From Siderastrea siderea (Eukaryota > Cnidaria > Anthozoa > Scleractinia > Rhizangiidae): 64,000 nt of DNA. Within the stretch, counting starts at the first letter, position 1. Each line of letters starts with the position of its first letter. This document shows positions 11,681-23,437 of this stretch, piece after piece. The notes beneath the pieces are model-generated. The model worked only from the letters and a program-made list of their open reading frames with translations. It was not told the origin of the DNA and searched no databases. The position numbers and the translations under genes are program-made. Where the stretch lies: NCBI GenBank assembly GCA_964030785.1, contig OZ034968.1:57701899-57765898 (forward strand), in the 5' to 3' direction.

Positions 11681-14116
11681 CGATAACAAGTTTTGATTAT
11701 GACTTTGTTCTTTTACTTAATTTTTTGCCAACTTTTTAGATATAGCATTAAATTTATAATTTATATTCATTACAGCTATGATTCTGTACTCTTTGCATTT
11801 ACTAATAGGTTCGCATTTGAAGTCGGTTTTACTACAATTAAAACAGAAATGTATGTTAAAGTACTTTTGTTAGTTTTAGTGGCGCAAATTGACAGAGAAC
11901 ACTAATGGTATTTAAAATTTTCGTAGTATGTAGCACTGGAAAAACTGCGATTCGATGCCTTTTGTTCCGATGTTCAATTCTCAGTTGAAGTATTTGTTAC
12001 AAATAAAATTCAATTGAATGTAAAAGTACCTCTGTTGCCAATCTTTCTTGAAAAGTCTTTTTAACTTTATTACTCTAGTTGCAGATCTACGTTTTATGCA
12101 AAAATCGTAGGGCATTCATTATACTGAAAAATTCAATCTCAGTAAATTTTCCTGACTGTAAATGTTGTTTCACTTTATATATGTTGAATTTATTGTTGCT
12201 ATGTAATTATTATGAGGAGAAATTTGATGTTGGTATACTTTACAACCTAGACAATTTAAATATTTCAGAGAAAAATCTGACAAAATCGGAAAAATATGAA
12301 AAAAGTATTGAAACGAAGGAAATTATAATTGGTTTCGTATTTAAATTCGAATTGGAGAGGGAAGGTGAATAGAATATCTCTAGTACATTGAATTTTCAAA
12401 AATGATAAAACTACGTCAGGGTCCGCTGACTTGAAAAAAAAGATAAAGTTGTGGGAGTATTTCCAGTTTATTCATGTTTGCACGCTTAGAAAATATAGCA
12501 CAAAACCTTTCCTCTTTACATCTTTCTGTTTCTTAACTACGGTATTCTTGTTTTCCTTTGTTACCTTAGAATTCCTCTGAGCACAAGATTTTTGTCTTTT
12601 GTCTTTTTTGGCATCTAACAGAAAGGCTTAGATGTCATGACGCAGCTCAGACAGCTGGTGGAAAAGATGTTGACTAGATAAAAAATTAGGTGGCAGTACC
12701 AGCATCATTCCTCAGTGCAAATTGCCTTAGAAATTATCAAATTACTTATATCAGTGTGCTAACGATACTGAAGATACAAGCTGACAGTCGTCATGGATAC
12801 ATATCGCGCTAATTATGTTAAAATCCACTCGTGAGTACCTGCTCGAAAGTCGTTAATTATTCATTCGATTCCGAGTGAGTGTAGAGTGTGAAAACAGAAC
12901 CAGCGAAACATTGATGAGAGCTAGATAAGGTATTAGCAAACATTTCAACATCATGGGAAGGTATGGGTAGCGTTGAAAGCTCCAACACCACAATGTTCCA
13001 AGGTAAGATTTTCTCCCATACGCCAGCAGCAGTAATACATGCCTGCAATTTTGATTTCTGGCGTTTAAAGCGCACAGGAATTGCCAAACGATGTTCCAAG
13101 ACTTGAAAGTGTTTACAGTTACATTACAGTTTATTGCCGTAAAAATTTAAGCCAGACAATCGCGTCGAATAATGACATTTTGTAACCTTAGAATGTCCAT
13201 ACAACAAAATAAGTATACATTTTTAAAGGTAAAAACTTGACATCGTTAGGCTACCCTCTTATCCTGCAACTCAAGAAGTATTTTTTGACAGTTAGTTAAT
13301 TGTCTAGTTTTCATACCTTATGAATAACAATGAAGCTCTACGGCTTTAATGAATTTTTTTCCCCAGCCTCTAGTACGTTCATGAATCTTCACACGTTTGT
13401 GCTAAGTTATGGCAATGACATTGCAGGAGAAAACTATTCAATGACGACTTCATCAAGAATGCTCTTCTATGTCACAAGTCCATAGAGAAGTTTATACAAT
13501 ATTTCACCTGTATGCAAATATAAATCTTGTACTCGAGTAAAGTCACCTTAATGGTGATGAAAAATAATTTGAAATGACTTTTCATATCTACAGTGTTTCA
13601 ACATCATTTCGCTTGCGGGTAAATACAGTACTCTATTTAAGAGGTCTGGTCTATAACTTTGATGTCTTCCGCTTCGACCAAAAACCTTAAGAGCAATTGT
13701 TAGGAAAGTTTTTCTATAACCTTGAAGCGATATCTTTGTTCTTCTGTATTAAAGAAATTACATAAAAGTTGATCCCAGTCATATATGTCAAAATTGAAAT
13801 ATTTCTTCTTTCGCGATCCATTTGTTGCTAAAACACCTTTTCAGCTTTGGTTCAGCAATTATCCCGCTATTCACTGGTTCGTGCTCATTGTTAAGAATAA
13901 TTATCTGCCCCCACAGCACGAAAGCCTTTCAAAACAGTTCAGACAAGATAAAGCCATTAATTACATGTCAAACTAAAAACAATTGATGGAATATTTATTA
14001 GTGATGCGCTGTAATGATGAATGAAAGAAACGAATCAGAAAATTTTCTGATTGTTAATTCTACAGGTAGAAAAAAGCTCTTAGATCTCAGATGGTAACAA
14101 AAATTATATTTACATA
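11681..14116. other. Intergenic downstream of copy C
   Basis: The first 350 bp are a 3' flank related to that of copy B. Beyond that the sequence is A+T-rich with no clear gene, apart from one possible short terminal exon (12622-12681). Confidence 0.5.
12622..12681 (+). CDS. Possible short terminal exon of an unidentified gene
   Basis: A strong polypyrimidine tract and AG acceptor (ctaacag) precede 19 in-frame codons ending in TAA. They read as an amphipathic helix, GLDVMTQLRQLVEKMLTR. No matching upstream exon was found. It could be an alternative last exon for the cytokine-like copy C, or chance. Confidence 0.2.
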   Translation, partial: KGLDVMTQLRQLVEKMLTR

Positions 14117-14206
14117 CAGTCGAAACGCTCGTAAGCGACCAACTCGGATATTCAGAAAAGTGGTCGCAACTAGAGATGGTCGCTTACGCAAGGAGAGTTT
14201 CGACTG
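14117..14206. mobile_element. Short hairpin MITE
   Basis: Imperfect inverted repeat: CAGTCGAAAC-GCTCGTAAGCGACC on the left is answered by GGTCGCTTACG and GTTTCGACTG on the right, with about 35 bp between the arms. Confidence 0.5.
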
Positions 14207-14469
14207 AAAGTCCAATTTTAATACCAAAAATTACCCTGGATTTCAGCCAACAAAGGGTGAGGCCTGGAATTCAGGCTAATGCAAAGATGACTTGCCAAAG
14301 AGCTAGAAAAGTCAATATTTTTACGGTGTGTCTATTAGCGGAGTACTTATAGTGTAGTGACGTGACTTGTTGACGTCGCATTTTGTTCTCTTACCCGGCT
14401 TCACGTATGGGCGGCTCATGTCTATAAGATTATTATGTTGTGCTTACAGCAATTGCTATTTCTCTACAG

Positions 14470-14625
14470 TTGCTAAACATTCCAGTTTATCACCACCCTC
14501 TGAAGAGGATAAGAACATGTTACCAGGAATAAGCCCCACACCAAGCAGGAGAAGCGACAGATCCCATGATTCTGAGGGACACCTTTCGAACTCCAAGTTT
14601 GGGCATCTCAAGGAGGTCGTCAACG
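14470..14625 (+). CDS. Candidate orphan coding exon, Ser/Pro-rich
   Basis: A 156-nt open stretch between a ctctacag acceptor and a gtaggg donor, phase 1 at both ends, so it could be included or skipped without shifting frame. It encodes a polar, probably disordered segment rich in Ser, Pro and charged residues, with candidate phosphorylation sites (SPTPSRRSDRSHDSEG) and ending HLKEVVNG. Its composition looks coding compared with the surrounding microsatellite DNA. No partner exons were recognised on either side, and the protein family is unknown to me. Confidence 0.35.
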
Positions 14626-14906
14626 GTAGGGAAATGCTTTTTTTGACGAAGCTCCACCCTTTTTATAATCATGGTGACGATGACGACCAGTAATGACGAT
14701 GATCATTGAATGATGAGGCGATGTCGCAGATTATGATGATTACGGCGTGGTACAGCAGTGACCCGCCGCGACGTCTGAAACGGGTCTGTGATGATAACAA
14801 AGGCGATGACAGTGATGATGACGATGACTATTACCATGCACAACGCAAATAACAGAAAATAAGGAGACAGCTCTCCGAAGTCAAGGCCGACAGACAAGGC
14901 CGAAGT

Positions 14907-14935
14907 CGATGATGATGACGATGGGCATTATCGTC

Positions 14936-14998
<63 letters not shown>

Positions 14999-15004
14999 GT
15001 CATC
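14907..15004. repeat. GAT/ATC trinucleotide microsatellite that switches strand
   Basis: GATGATGATGACGAT is followed after 7 bp by its reverse complement and then an uninterrupted (ATC)n run to about 15000, so the left part can fold onto the repeat. More GAT/GAC units are scattered from 14670. Confidence 0.8.
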
Positions 15005-15950
15005 CCCACCACCATCAGTTAGTAAACCAGAAAAATAAATTGTAGTTGTAAAAAGATAAATAAACTAATACTAATAGCAGCAACTTTATTTAACATAATA
15101 ATTTTCTTTCCCCACTCACGATTAATTCTTTTATATCTCCTTCTACATGTATTCATTACATTTTTGTCGTCGAATACTCTTGTTGTGAGGGTTGGACCGG
15201 GTTTGCTGTGACTTAAAAAAAAATTCTCTGGGCTCGGTTGTTGAAAGGAGGATTAAGGTAACCCAAAATTGGCGACAATTTGTAATTCAGTCTTATGGCC
15301 AAACGATGAGGATTCCTACAAGTCCTTTTTGCCCAGAGTCTTGACTTTGGTTTCTTTTAAATGGCCGCTAAAATTATTTCCAAGTTAAAGATGCGAAACC
15401 ATGCGATAGGATACAGTAACTGAAACAAAAATTACAGAATAGGAAATGAACACAAACTAACTATAAACAACTGACAAAAAAGTACAGAAAATGACAAAAG
15501 CGGAATCAACGACGAAACTTACAAGATGAATGTGACGATAAAGACGAAGAAATTCCTTGGGAACGGCTACGAGAACGAACCAACTATTACATACATAATA
15601 ACAGACTAGAACGAAATTTTGGAACTGAACAAACTATCACACTAAGCAAAAATTAAGATGAGAGACTGTATATACAGTATACAAAATAAAACTAGCAAGT
15701 ACAAAAAAAAAACCCTAAAACAAAAGATGCTAATTAAAGAAAATGAAACAAAAGACCTATAAAAGAGTATTGAAACCCGAAACTTCTGGCGCCTACAGTG
15801 AGCAAAAGCTCCAAGAACATCATTAGGAGGATATCAGGTTTTTTTGTTTTTTTTTTCAACAGAAAACGAACGTTAACCGGTATAAGTTTTCAGTAATTTT
15901 TCCAAAAACATAAGAACATGCAAGTTGCAATCCATTCAATCCTAGCCATT
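15005..15950. other. Non-genic, A-rich stretch
   Basis: I see no gene. From about 15400 to 15780 the plus strand is very rich in A and in AAC/GAA words. No transposon ends were recognised. Confidence 0.5.
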
Positions 15951-16344
15951 CTCGGGGGGTCGGGGGGCACACAACAAAGTTTTATGCGAGGAGACTCCGC
16001 CCCGATGTCCAACCCCTTACCCTTTTATATACCATTTTTGACAGAAAAGGTACCCCTTTCGTATACCTTTCATAGAAAAATGGTACGCCTTTCACATACC
16101 TACTTAAGAACACTGCAGAGATGTTAAACAAGAGATGTTAAACAAAAAACAATATTATTATCTACTCGAAAATACAGGCCGTTTTAGATACCTAAATGAC
16201 AGATTTCCCTACCCTTTCATATACTACAGCTCGTGAAATCCCTACCCTTTTATATACCTGAAGCCTGAAAAAGGTACCCCTTTCGGGCGGAGCCTCCCCG
16301 AATAGGCAGTTATACAGAGTAGCCCCCCCCCCCCCCCCCCGGGA
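15951..16344. mobile_element. Non-autonomous inverted-repeat element with internal short repeats
   Basis: A G-tract with GGAGACTCCGCCCC at the left is mirrored by GGGCGGAGCCTCCCC and a 19-bp C-tract at the right. Inside are several degenerate copies of a TACCCTTTTATATACC-like unit in both orientations (about 16017, 16040, 16082, 16205, 16245). Confidence 0.45.
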
Positions 16345-16834
16345 GCCATTCGCAGCTAAACTTATCTTAGTTCTTGGTGCAAAAATACCAGCAGAGTATT
16401 CTTTAACAAAACCGGCTGATGGAACTGTTTCTGTTGGCGGACATTTGCGTTTTTCTTTATCTTGAACAATCTATAATTACGTTTTCACAAGAGAGAAGGG
16501 TGGTTTTCAAGTTCATAAAGCGTCAAACATATAAAATTAAGCGCTGTTTTAATGTTTGGCTTCAACAATAGGTCGCAATTAATGTTAGGACAAATATTTG
16601 AGTATTTTTAGGACGACCAGTGTTTGCCTGATGCAAGGTGTCGAAAGAATACACAAATGAACAGGCTAGTTTGAGAAACTAAAATTTCGGGAGTGTAAAT
16701 TTAGAGAAGCAGCAGAGAACTGGTTTTAATCCAGCCAATTTTGAATTGCTCAAACAGTTGTTTTCTTTCTTTGGGTAACAACGTTAATCGGCCGCCATTT
16801 TGAAGAGGGCGTAAAAAGAGAACCCGGGGTGGAC

Positions 16835-17699
16835 AATCGATTAAAACGGTTATTGATAGTATTCCATAATAATCAATAAAAATTGATTAATTGCATGGGA
16901 AATCGATAAAAGGATTTGTTGTGAGTAATCGAAATTTATCGATTTTTCAATTACTTTTAACGATTTTATCGAATTATGAGTATCGATTAACGAAAGAGCC
17001 ACGGACTGATCTCAATAAAAATAAACTCTGCCAAAAGGTCTTGGTAGCGGGAAACAAGTAATTAGTTTAAGATACAGCACAACACTTTTAAATTTGAAAG
17101 AAAACATGTTTCGGCATCCCTGATGCTATCCTGTCATTTTCATTCAACTCATGGATGCCTAAACATGCTTCCTTTCAAATTCAAAAGTGTTGTGCTGTAT
17201 CTTAAACTAAATAAACTTTGGTTTTGAGCACCCAGCAATCTTGTCCATCTGTTCTCTCTTATTTATGCTAAATCACTGCAAATTTTAATACCGGGTAAAA
17301 CAAAACAACGCCGGGCTTCCACTCAAAATGTTTTCTTCGGGGTTACTAAGAGTGTAGATAGCCGTGATGTCGCTTTTGCAAACATTCGACTGAAATACAA
17401 ATACAGTTTTAACTTGTGAACGAAGACACCGAAATCATTTTACTGGGTCACACGTTTTTTAAAAACAAAATCAATGTCGTAAATTAAAGACATGTACGAT
17501 CGACATCCATCGGTGAGGTCGATACTCCGGAAATCTGTGACACCTGTAACATCGATAAAAATAATTGCCAGAAGAGTTGTGATATCGACTTTTGACAATT
17601 GAACGATAAAAAAATCGATAACGTTTATTTAATTGTTATTGATAGTTATCGACTTATCGAAAGGTTTTGCGATATCGATTTTTATTAATTGCCCGCACC
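16835..17699. repeat. ATCGAT-rich repeat pair around a fold-back repeat
   Basis: Two blocks dense in ATCGATAA / TTATCGAT words (16845-16995 and 17575-17690) bracket about 580 bp containing the fold-back repeat at 17059-17213. The outer edges resemble each other in inverted orientation, so this may be one old element, but the match is weak. Confidence 0.3.
17059..17213. repeat. Fold-back repeat with about 55-bp arms
   Basis: The left arm (AGTTTAAGATACAGCACAAC at its start) is answered by its near-perfect reverse complement ending at 17213, with a loop of about 35 bp. The transcript would form a long hairpin. Confidence 0.7.
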
Positions 17700-17821
17700 G
17701 GGAAAGAAAAACCGAGAAGAGTCTGGGACGAGTTTGAATCAAATGAGCAGAAGTCCTCCAGCGGACTTTCCAAAACAGAGCAGTGTCATGCGCACTGTAT
17801 TGTGCGGTTTCACCTGTTTAC

Positions 17822-17894
17822 GCAATCTCGTTCCCAGAGTCCACGTTACCCTAGACCAGCGGTCGGGAACGAGGGACTCTGGGATAAAGCGTTT
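17822..17894 (+). repeat. 73-bp hairpin repeat, copy 1 (forward)
   Basis: By eye, a perfect reverse-complement match to 23612-23684 over 73 bp; similarity stops sharply at both ends. The unit is itself a hairpin, with CTCGTTCCCAGAGTCC near the left and GGACTCTGGGA near the right. Related units occur at 22463-22530 and 23378-23437. Confidence 0.7.
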
Positions 17895-17966
17895 ACCGGA
17901 AAACAAGAATCCTGTGATCGGTCAAACTGCGCAGGCGTCAGGTATTCGCACATCCGGTTTTACCAA

Positions 17967-18891
17967 ATGCAGTCACTAGTCCACGAGGCAATTGAGTTTT
18001 CCATGGAAAAATTGGGGATAAAAGTGTTAATGAAAGAGCAGTACGATGCCTTGTTAAAGAGCTATATGTGTAGAGAAAAGGTGTGCTGGAGGCATTGCCG
18101 ACAGGTTTCGGAAAATCGCTTATTCGATTTTACCCTCGATGTTCGATCACATTCGAAGCGGCCGTGGGGCAAGATTCTGTTGTTATCGTAGTTTCGCCTT
18201 TGAGCGCGTTTATGAGAGACCAGGTGCAAAAACTGGAAGGAGTGTTGAATGTGTGTGTCTTACAAAGTGTGGGAGAACAAGAAGGGGAAGGAAAGTCACC
18301 ATCCCGGAAGATATCAAGAAATGTTTGATGTTTGGGCACCCTGAAGTATTCGATTCGTGGACAACAAGAATGTTGCCAAAATGCTTACCGGTAAAGCGAA
18401 AGGGTGCAAGCCAATGTTGTGGACGAGGCTCATTTGGTTCTTGAATGGTATTTATATAATATATCTTTTCTTCTAGTCGTGTTGCTTTGTTTTCAAACTT
18501 GAAGTAACAGTGTGCATGTGTACAATGTACATTTTCAGAAGATTATGTTCACTGCAAATGCTAATAGTTTTTATGACTTATATTAAAACCATCTAATCAA
18601 AATAGACAAATTTCCTACTGAATGCGTTATTATTTGCAATCAAAACCGTTAAAAAGTCATGTTGTTTGATAAATAGACATCCTTGAATACATCTAATTGG
18701 TTCTCTGCTAGCTAGAAAATATCAAACCATTGTAATTTATATCCAAGGACTGTTACCACAAACTTGCTGCAGTGTACCTCACTGGCTAATAACTTGCAAT
18801 AGTTTTTTAGTCAGGCATTTATTGTATTTTTAAAATCTTTCATATGACCCCACAGACTGTACAGCTTTTACTTTTATCGTGCATAAATAAA

Positions 18892-18940
<49 letters not shown>

Positions 18941-20367
18941 CATTTTTTATCATTCAAACCGGTTAATAACTGGCTTGTGAAATGAAAGCAATCAGAAAGC
19001 GTAAATACCCAGAGAGAGGTTCTCATCCATGCAACTCATGTTTTCAGAGATTAAATAAAGAGCAACCCATGAAAAGAGAAAGATGGATGGGAAATGAACC
19101 ATTTTATGGGATGGTGTAATTCAGCCATTGCATAATTAGAAATTAAACATCACGTGGGACACAAATTTATATTTTTACCTTCTTTTCTGTTTTTTGTTAA
19201 GGGCCACATTTTGTCCAGCATATGGAAGAATAAGCCTGTTAACAAATTTGTTCCCATCTGAGTGTCACTACTGGCACTTACAGGCACAGCAACAGCAGCT
19301 ACAAAAAGTGGCATTGTAACTGCCTTAGGACTGTCCACCCCAGTAACAGTTGAGTGTAGTCCAAACAGGACTTACACCTCCCATGTGCGTCCTGATAGGG
19401 GCGATGACAAATTGGATAGAATTTTGCAGCCAATTGTTGCAGAACTCAAATCAAAGAGGCTGGAAATGCCCCTCACTCTTATTTATGGAAATCTAGAAAC
19501 AATTTCAGGCTGTTTCCTGTATTTTCCAATGAAATGGGCAAAGACCAATACCACCCTTCAGCAGAGCCTTCAGCAAAGAACAGACTTTTTACCATGTATC
19601 ATGCCCAATATTCCAAGCATGAGAGAAGAAAAATAGTAGATGAACTAGTAAATGGGAAATCAAGCCACCGTGTGTTGTTTGTGACTGTGGCATTTGCAAT
19701 TGGGATTGACTGCAATGACATTCACAGAATTGTTCACACTGGGGTAAGATACACGAGGTTGGGAGGGCTGGCAGAAATGGCCTTGCAGCTAGGGCTGACA
19801 CTTATTATTATTATGACATTCCAAACGCCTTTAAGAAACATACCAGAAGCCATGCAGTCCTATGTCCAGTCCAAGGAATGTAAAAGAAAAATTATTTTAA
19901 ATCATTTTGACCACAAGGTTCCAGACAATCAACCTCAAGATCACACATGCTGTGACTTTCACAGGCTACACTGTCAGTGTGAAAACTGTATGCTTGTGCA
20001 TACAGCTGAACAGGTTGAGGCACTCAGTGTTCAAGATGAGTCTGAGATGACCCTCACTGAACAGAATGAGGGTAACTCCCAATTATTTACTTCTGAGGCC
20101 AAACTTAAAATCAAACAAGACATGGAGAAATATAGATTTCAACTCCAAAAAGATATTGGGAGAAGCACTGTGCGCAATGTGGCCCTGTCCAGTGCGTTTC
20201 CGATTGAAATGATTTCTTTGGTCCTTGAACACTTGCCAGACCTTATCTCTGTACAAACGAAGGAATCCATCTTACAAGTGTACAGTAAAGATATGGCTGC
20301 AGATTTTTTCAGTATTATTCAGAAACACCTTCCCAAGAAGACGTGCAGTAGAATCTCCATAATGTGA
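17967..20367 (+). pseudogene. RecQ-like ATP-dependent DNA helicase, degraded
   Basis: Remnant of a RecQ-family helicase. Exon 1 runs from ATG 17967 to about 18447 with several frameshifts. It keeps the Walker A motif (ALPTGFGKSL, about 18093), the stretch VVIVVSPLSAFMRDQVQKLE, and motif II DEAH (18422-18433) in a different frame. After an intron of about 750 bp, the second part (from about 19202) keeps motif III as ALTGTATAATKS, then shifts frame near 19530. It continues through the helicase C domain (HRVLFVTVAFAIGIDC), shifts again so that motif VI reads EVGRAGRNG in another frame, and ends with a cysteine/histidine-rich zinc-binding-like stretch (HTCCDFHRLHCQCENC) and a C-terminal tail. At least four frame changes make it non-functional. 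A second RecQ-like fragment lies at 22625. Confidence 0.75.
18750..18940 (+). repeat. Retroelement-like tail with (TGTC)n microsatellite
   Basis: A segment ending GCATAAATAAAG runs into an uninterrupted TGTC tetranucleotide array (about 18892-18939). This is typical of the 3' end of a LINE- or SINE-type retroelement. It lies in the intron of the RecQ remnant. Confidence 0.5.
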
Positions 20368-21094
20368 ACCATCAGGGGAAACAAAAATAACAGTAATATT
20401 TCATTGAGAATTTTATGGAGCAGGGGTAACTAATAAGCAAATAACTGTAGTTTGAGTCATTTGGGAGTCCATGTTGTTATTGGGACCTTTTGAATGTTTA
20501 GTAGGGCTTAATTGCACCCCCACCCCCTCCACCAAAAAAATTGCCTCATTGGTGTGAAGTGCCTATTACACTGTAAGTTAGAGTGGAAAGTACTCATGTA
20601 CACTGTATCAGCAATATGTGATCCACTATGCAAGTGAAATTCCTCATTTTGTGAGACTGAAAATATAAATTTTATTCAGTTGACAAATTTAAAGTAATAC
20701 CAATAGTGATGTAACACAGTGAAGAAAGCTGATGCCCTAGGGAATGTATATTAATGTTTATGTTTTCTGAGATTAAACAAATCCTTCATCTAGAGAAATG
20801 ATCTCTTCGTCTTCCTGAGTCATCGCAGCTGTGTGGATTAGCTCTCTAGTCATTTCTTGTTTTTAGTTAACTAGGAGTGTAAAGCAAATATGTCTAGCTG
20901 ATCTAAAGGGCTCTTAGAAATGGAAGGGAAGCTTTGAAGACTCTTTCCTGGCTGATGTTCGAAGGGCTTTTGACTGCTGATAAGTTCAATCATTTCTTTG
21001 ATATCATCAGATGTACATGCATAAGTATGGCTTGCTGACTTGGGGAAATGTTGCTTTCCCTGTCATACTGCTTTGATGTTTTGTTTAGCAGTTA
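20368..21094. other. Non-genic spacer between convergent gene remnants
   Basis: A+T-rich 3' flanks of the RecQ remnant (plus strand) and of the minus-strand remnant. Nothing else is recognised. Confidence 0.5.
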
Positions 21095-22470
21095 ACTAGA
21101 AGAAGTGGATCTTTGAACTGCTTTGAGAGTTTTGTTCCCACATATTGCTTTCAGAACACCCTTATCATTCTTGACCATGTTCCATTTAAAGGTCATTGGC
21201 ACCACACAAATCGTTGCCCTGCCCACCTTTGGGGTTCACAAACTGACCATGAAGAATATGATGTGCCATGTGTTCACTGTAAAGGACCTATGACAAATGT
21301 TATAAAATGCATAGCCTCAAAGGCATATTTCATGCCCCTAGGCTGTGCCCTAAAATAAAACATGAGAAGTTTCCAGTTCCTTAGACTTTTTTCCCCATCA
21401 CCTTCTGTCTCTGTGTCATTCAACTGCATCAGAAGCAGTCTCAGCTACATGACCTGAAGTACATAGTTCATTCGCCGGTTTTCTTTTGAACTAATAGGAA
21501 TAGCAGAGACAGTGGATGGGGGCTCTACAGGTGGTGGTGCTTCAGTGATTCTCTTCCCATAGACTGCTACTAGTGTTCTTGGTCACAAGACTAACTTGAC
21601 CAACAGAGAATAATTCAGCTGCTTTATTAGGTTCAACATTAAAGCAACAAAAACAGGAATAAGATCTAGTGAATGGGATGTGATAGAATCTGACACCTTT
21701 CCAACACCAAGTACATCATAACCTCTTTGTCCTTCAGATTGTCTTTGGACCAGGAATACAACCTGTCCTATGGAAAAAGATAATGAAAATTAACGTTCAG
21801 TTGTTAGCAAAAAATAATGTTCTGTTTTACTTCGAAAGTGCAATCAGCAATAAATAGTGTTATAAATTTTATATTAATGTTACTTTGAAGTTGTAAGTGT
21901 ATTTTATATGTTTGAAGTATAAGAAAAGGGACAGTTTGGAATGTATAAAAAAATGAATTTGAAAATTATGCAAACAGAACAAGCTAATTTTTTAAATTGT
22001 GAAAGCATTATTTATATCACTGAGGACTTCCAGCCTCAAAAGATAAATCTGTGATGGCTGGGGAGGTGTTAATAATATTAGTTCGATAGCATGATGTTTA
22101 CCTCTCTTCGATTGTCATTGTTCTTCCGTCTTCGGACTCTGACTGGCTTTTTCCCTCTCTACAGCCTCAAGGGACTTTCTTGTTTTTCATGTGAAGCCAC
22201 AAACAAGTCCTCAAACAACCTCGCTCCCAGATTCAGAAAAGTGTTTTGCACGACTACAACAGCTGCTGCAACTTTCATTTCTCGGAAGTCCGTCACCATA
22301 CACAAAAACTAATCCGGTCAACTTTTCCAGAACATTTAAAAGGTTCTCGTTCTTAGATTTTTCCCCAAACAAATCTATCGCATGTCTTATAGGACCGGAA
22401 TTACAACATCTTCAAACGTACTGTAGTTCTACACCTCCAGGCAAAGCTTTCACTCTTTCATCATTCTCGT
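21095..22470 (-). pseudogene. Degraded ZAD-like / DUF6589-like protein, internally deleted
   Basis: Read on the minus strand. The 5' part (about 22470-22110) encodes AIDLFGEKSKNENLL, LEKLTGL and GDGLPRN, resembling the cysteine-containing N-terminal region of uncharacterised cnidarian proteins. It contains stop codons. The 3' part (21770-21095) follows a catag acceptor and encodes NWKLLMFYFRAQPRGMKYAF and EAMHFIT, then after a frameshift AHHILHGQFVNPKGGQGND and GNKTLKAVQ. This order of motifs resembles, from memory, the C-terminal half of DUF6589-type proteins common in cnidarian genomes and probably transposon-related. The middle of the protein appears to be missing. It lies tail-to-tail with the RecQ remnant at 17967-20367 and head-to-head with another RecQ fragment. 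Family naming is from recall; the coding traces themselves are visible. Confidence 0.45.
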
Positions 22471-22530
22471 TCCCAGAGCCTACGATCTGTCCTGTCAGCG
22501 GTGGGATCGTAGGGCTCTGGTATCAACCAT
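22463..22530. repeat. Hairpin repeat related to the 73-bp family
   Basis: Starts CTCGTTCCCAGAG like the 73-bp unit. Its stem differs (CCTACGATC paired with GATCGTAGG), so both arms changed together. Confidence 0.5.
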
Positions 22531-22531
22531 T

Positions 22532-22562
22532 ACCGGATGTCGTGAATTTCACGACATCCGGT
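22532..22562. repeat. 31-bp palindrome
   Basis: ACCGGATGTCGTGAA and its reverse complement are separated by one base, directly beside the preceding hairpin repeat. Confidence 0.8.
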
Positions 22563-22624
22563 AGCGCATGTCTAATTCGTTAAGGTGCTATTGCGCCTGC
22601 TCTGTTCTCGTCCGTGGAGCTCTG

Positions 22625-22861
22625 GGCATGACAATTCTGACAACAACTGAGAAATTTGAATTCCTATCGATCGAGTCGTGGTGCTTTATGGATCGACTAA
22701 AAGCTGTTCGGGACCCTCTTAATCTCCTGCAATTAGCGGAAAACCTGGAACTTTAAAAGGAACAAACTTAAGAAGCTGCCTTTCGTGCGGTAGTTGTTCA
22801 GAAGAACGATTGTCCCTGCATTTTGCTCACGGGTTTTGGATTTGTATCTTGCCTGATTAAA
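22625..22861 (+). pseudogene. Second RecQ-like helicase fragment (N-terminal)
   Basis: Decayed coding trace in the order expected just before and at helicase motif I: KEQ, EAAFRAVVVQKNDC, then LLTGFG where an intact RecQ has LPTGFGKS. Two in-frame stops lie at the start, and the Walker lysine is lost. A possible donor (AAAG-gtataa) follows at 22862. It is transcribed away from the minus-strand remnant at 21095-22470, so the two look like a former divergent gene pair. Confidence 0.35.
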
Positions 22862-23377
22862 GGTATAATTATTATTGCATTTGCGTTATATTGAATTGTA
22901 CAGTTATTTTATTACATTCGTCTGGTTTCTGTTGTATGAAAATGTCCACTGTGTATTTATTGTTTCGCCACCCCTAAACGCTCTACTGTATTACGTTTTA
23001 CCCCACGAAAATTTCCAGAAGCATTTGGCGCCCAAGTTTTTAAACCTCGACATCAAGAGGTCATTACAAAAGTTGATGAGACGGTTACATGTAAGTTTAT
23101 TTATGGACAAGCTGTAGTTTTGTAGAAAATGCTGTAGCGAGGAAAGAATCGCTGGCATTTAGTGACAATCTCAACACTTTGAATTCAAAATTTGGTCGCT
23201 TAATCTGCCCTAAGCCGCATTCTTTGCGTGGAAATTGATCAAGTCAGTATATTAATTAATGCCCTGATATCTGATTAATTCAATCGGAAATAAAACGTTA
23301 TGCGTAGAAGCCAAAAAATGTTTACGTTATTGCGCACACAGTTTGAATCGGCCAATCAAAAAAAATAAATTTTTGGC

Positions 23378-23437
23378 CGTTACCAGAGCTACAAGAGACG
23401 TAAATTTAAAAAAAGCCGCGTAGCTCTGGGGACGAGA
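23378..23437 (-). repeat. Third relative of the 73-bp hairpin family
   Basis: On the minus strand it begins CTCGTCCCCAGAGCTACGCG and closes with GTAGCTCTGG. It has the same terminal design as the other members with another stem sequence. Confidence 0.45.

Noticed and set aside
17667..18191. 174-codon frame starting before the RecQ ATG
   Set aside because: Its first half is translation of the 73-bp hairpin repeat and its second half leaves the helicase frame after a frameshift.
22191..22583. 130-codon plus-strand frame
   Set aside because: It is antisense to the minus-strand DUF6589-like remnant and runs through a hairpin repeat and a palindrome.
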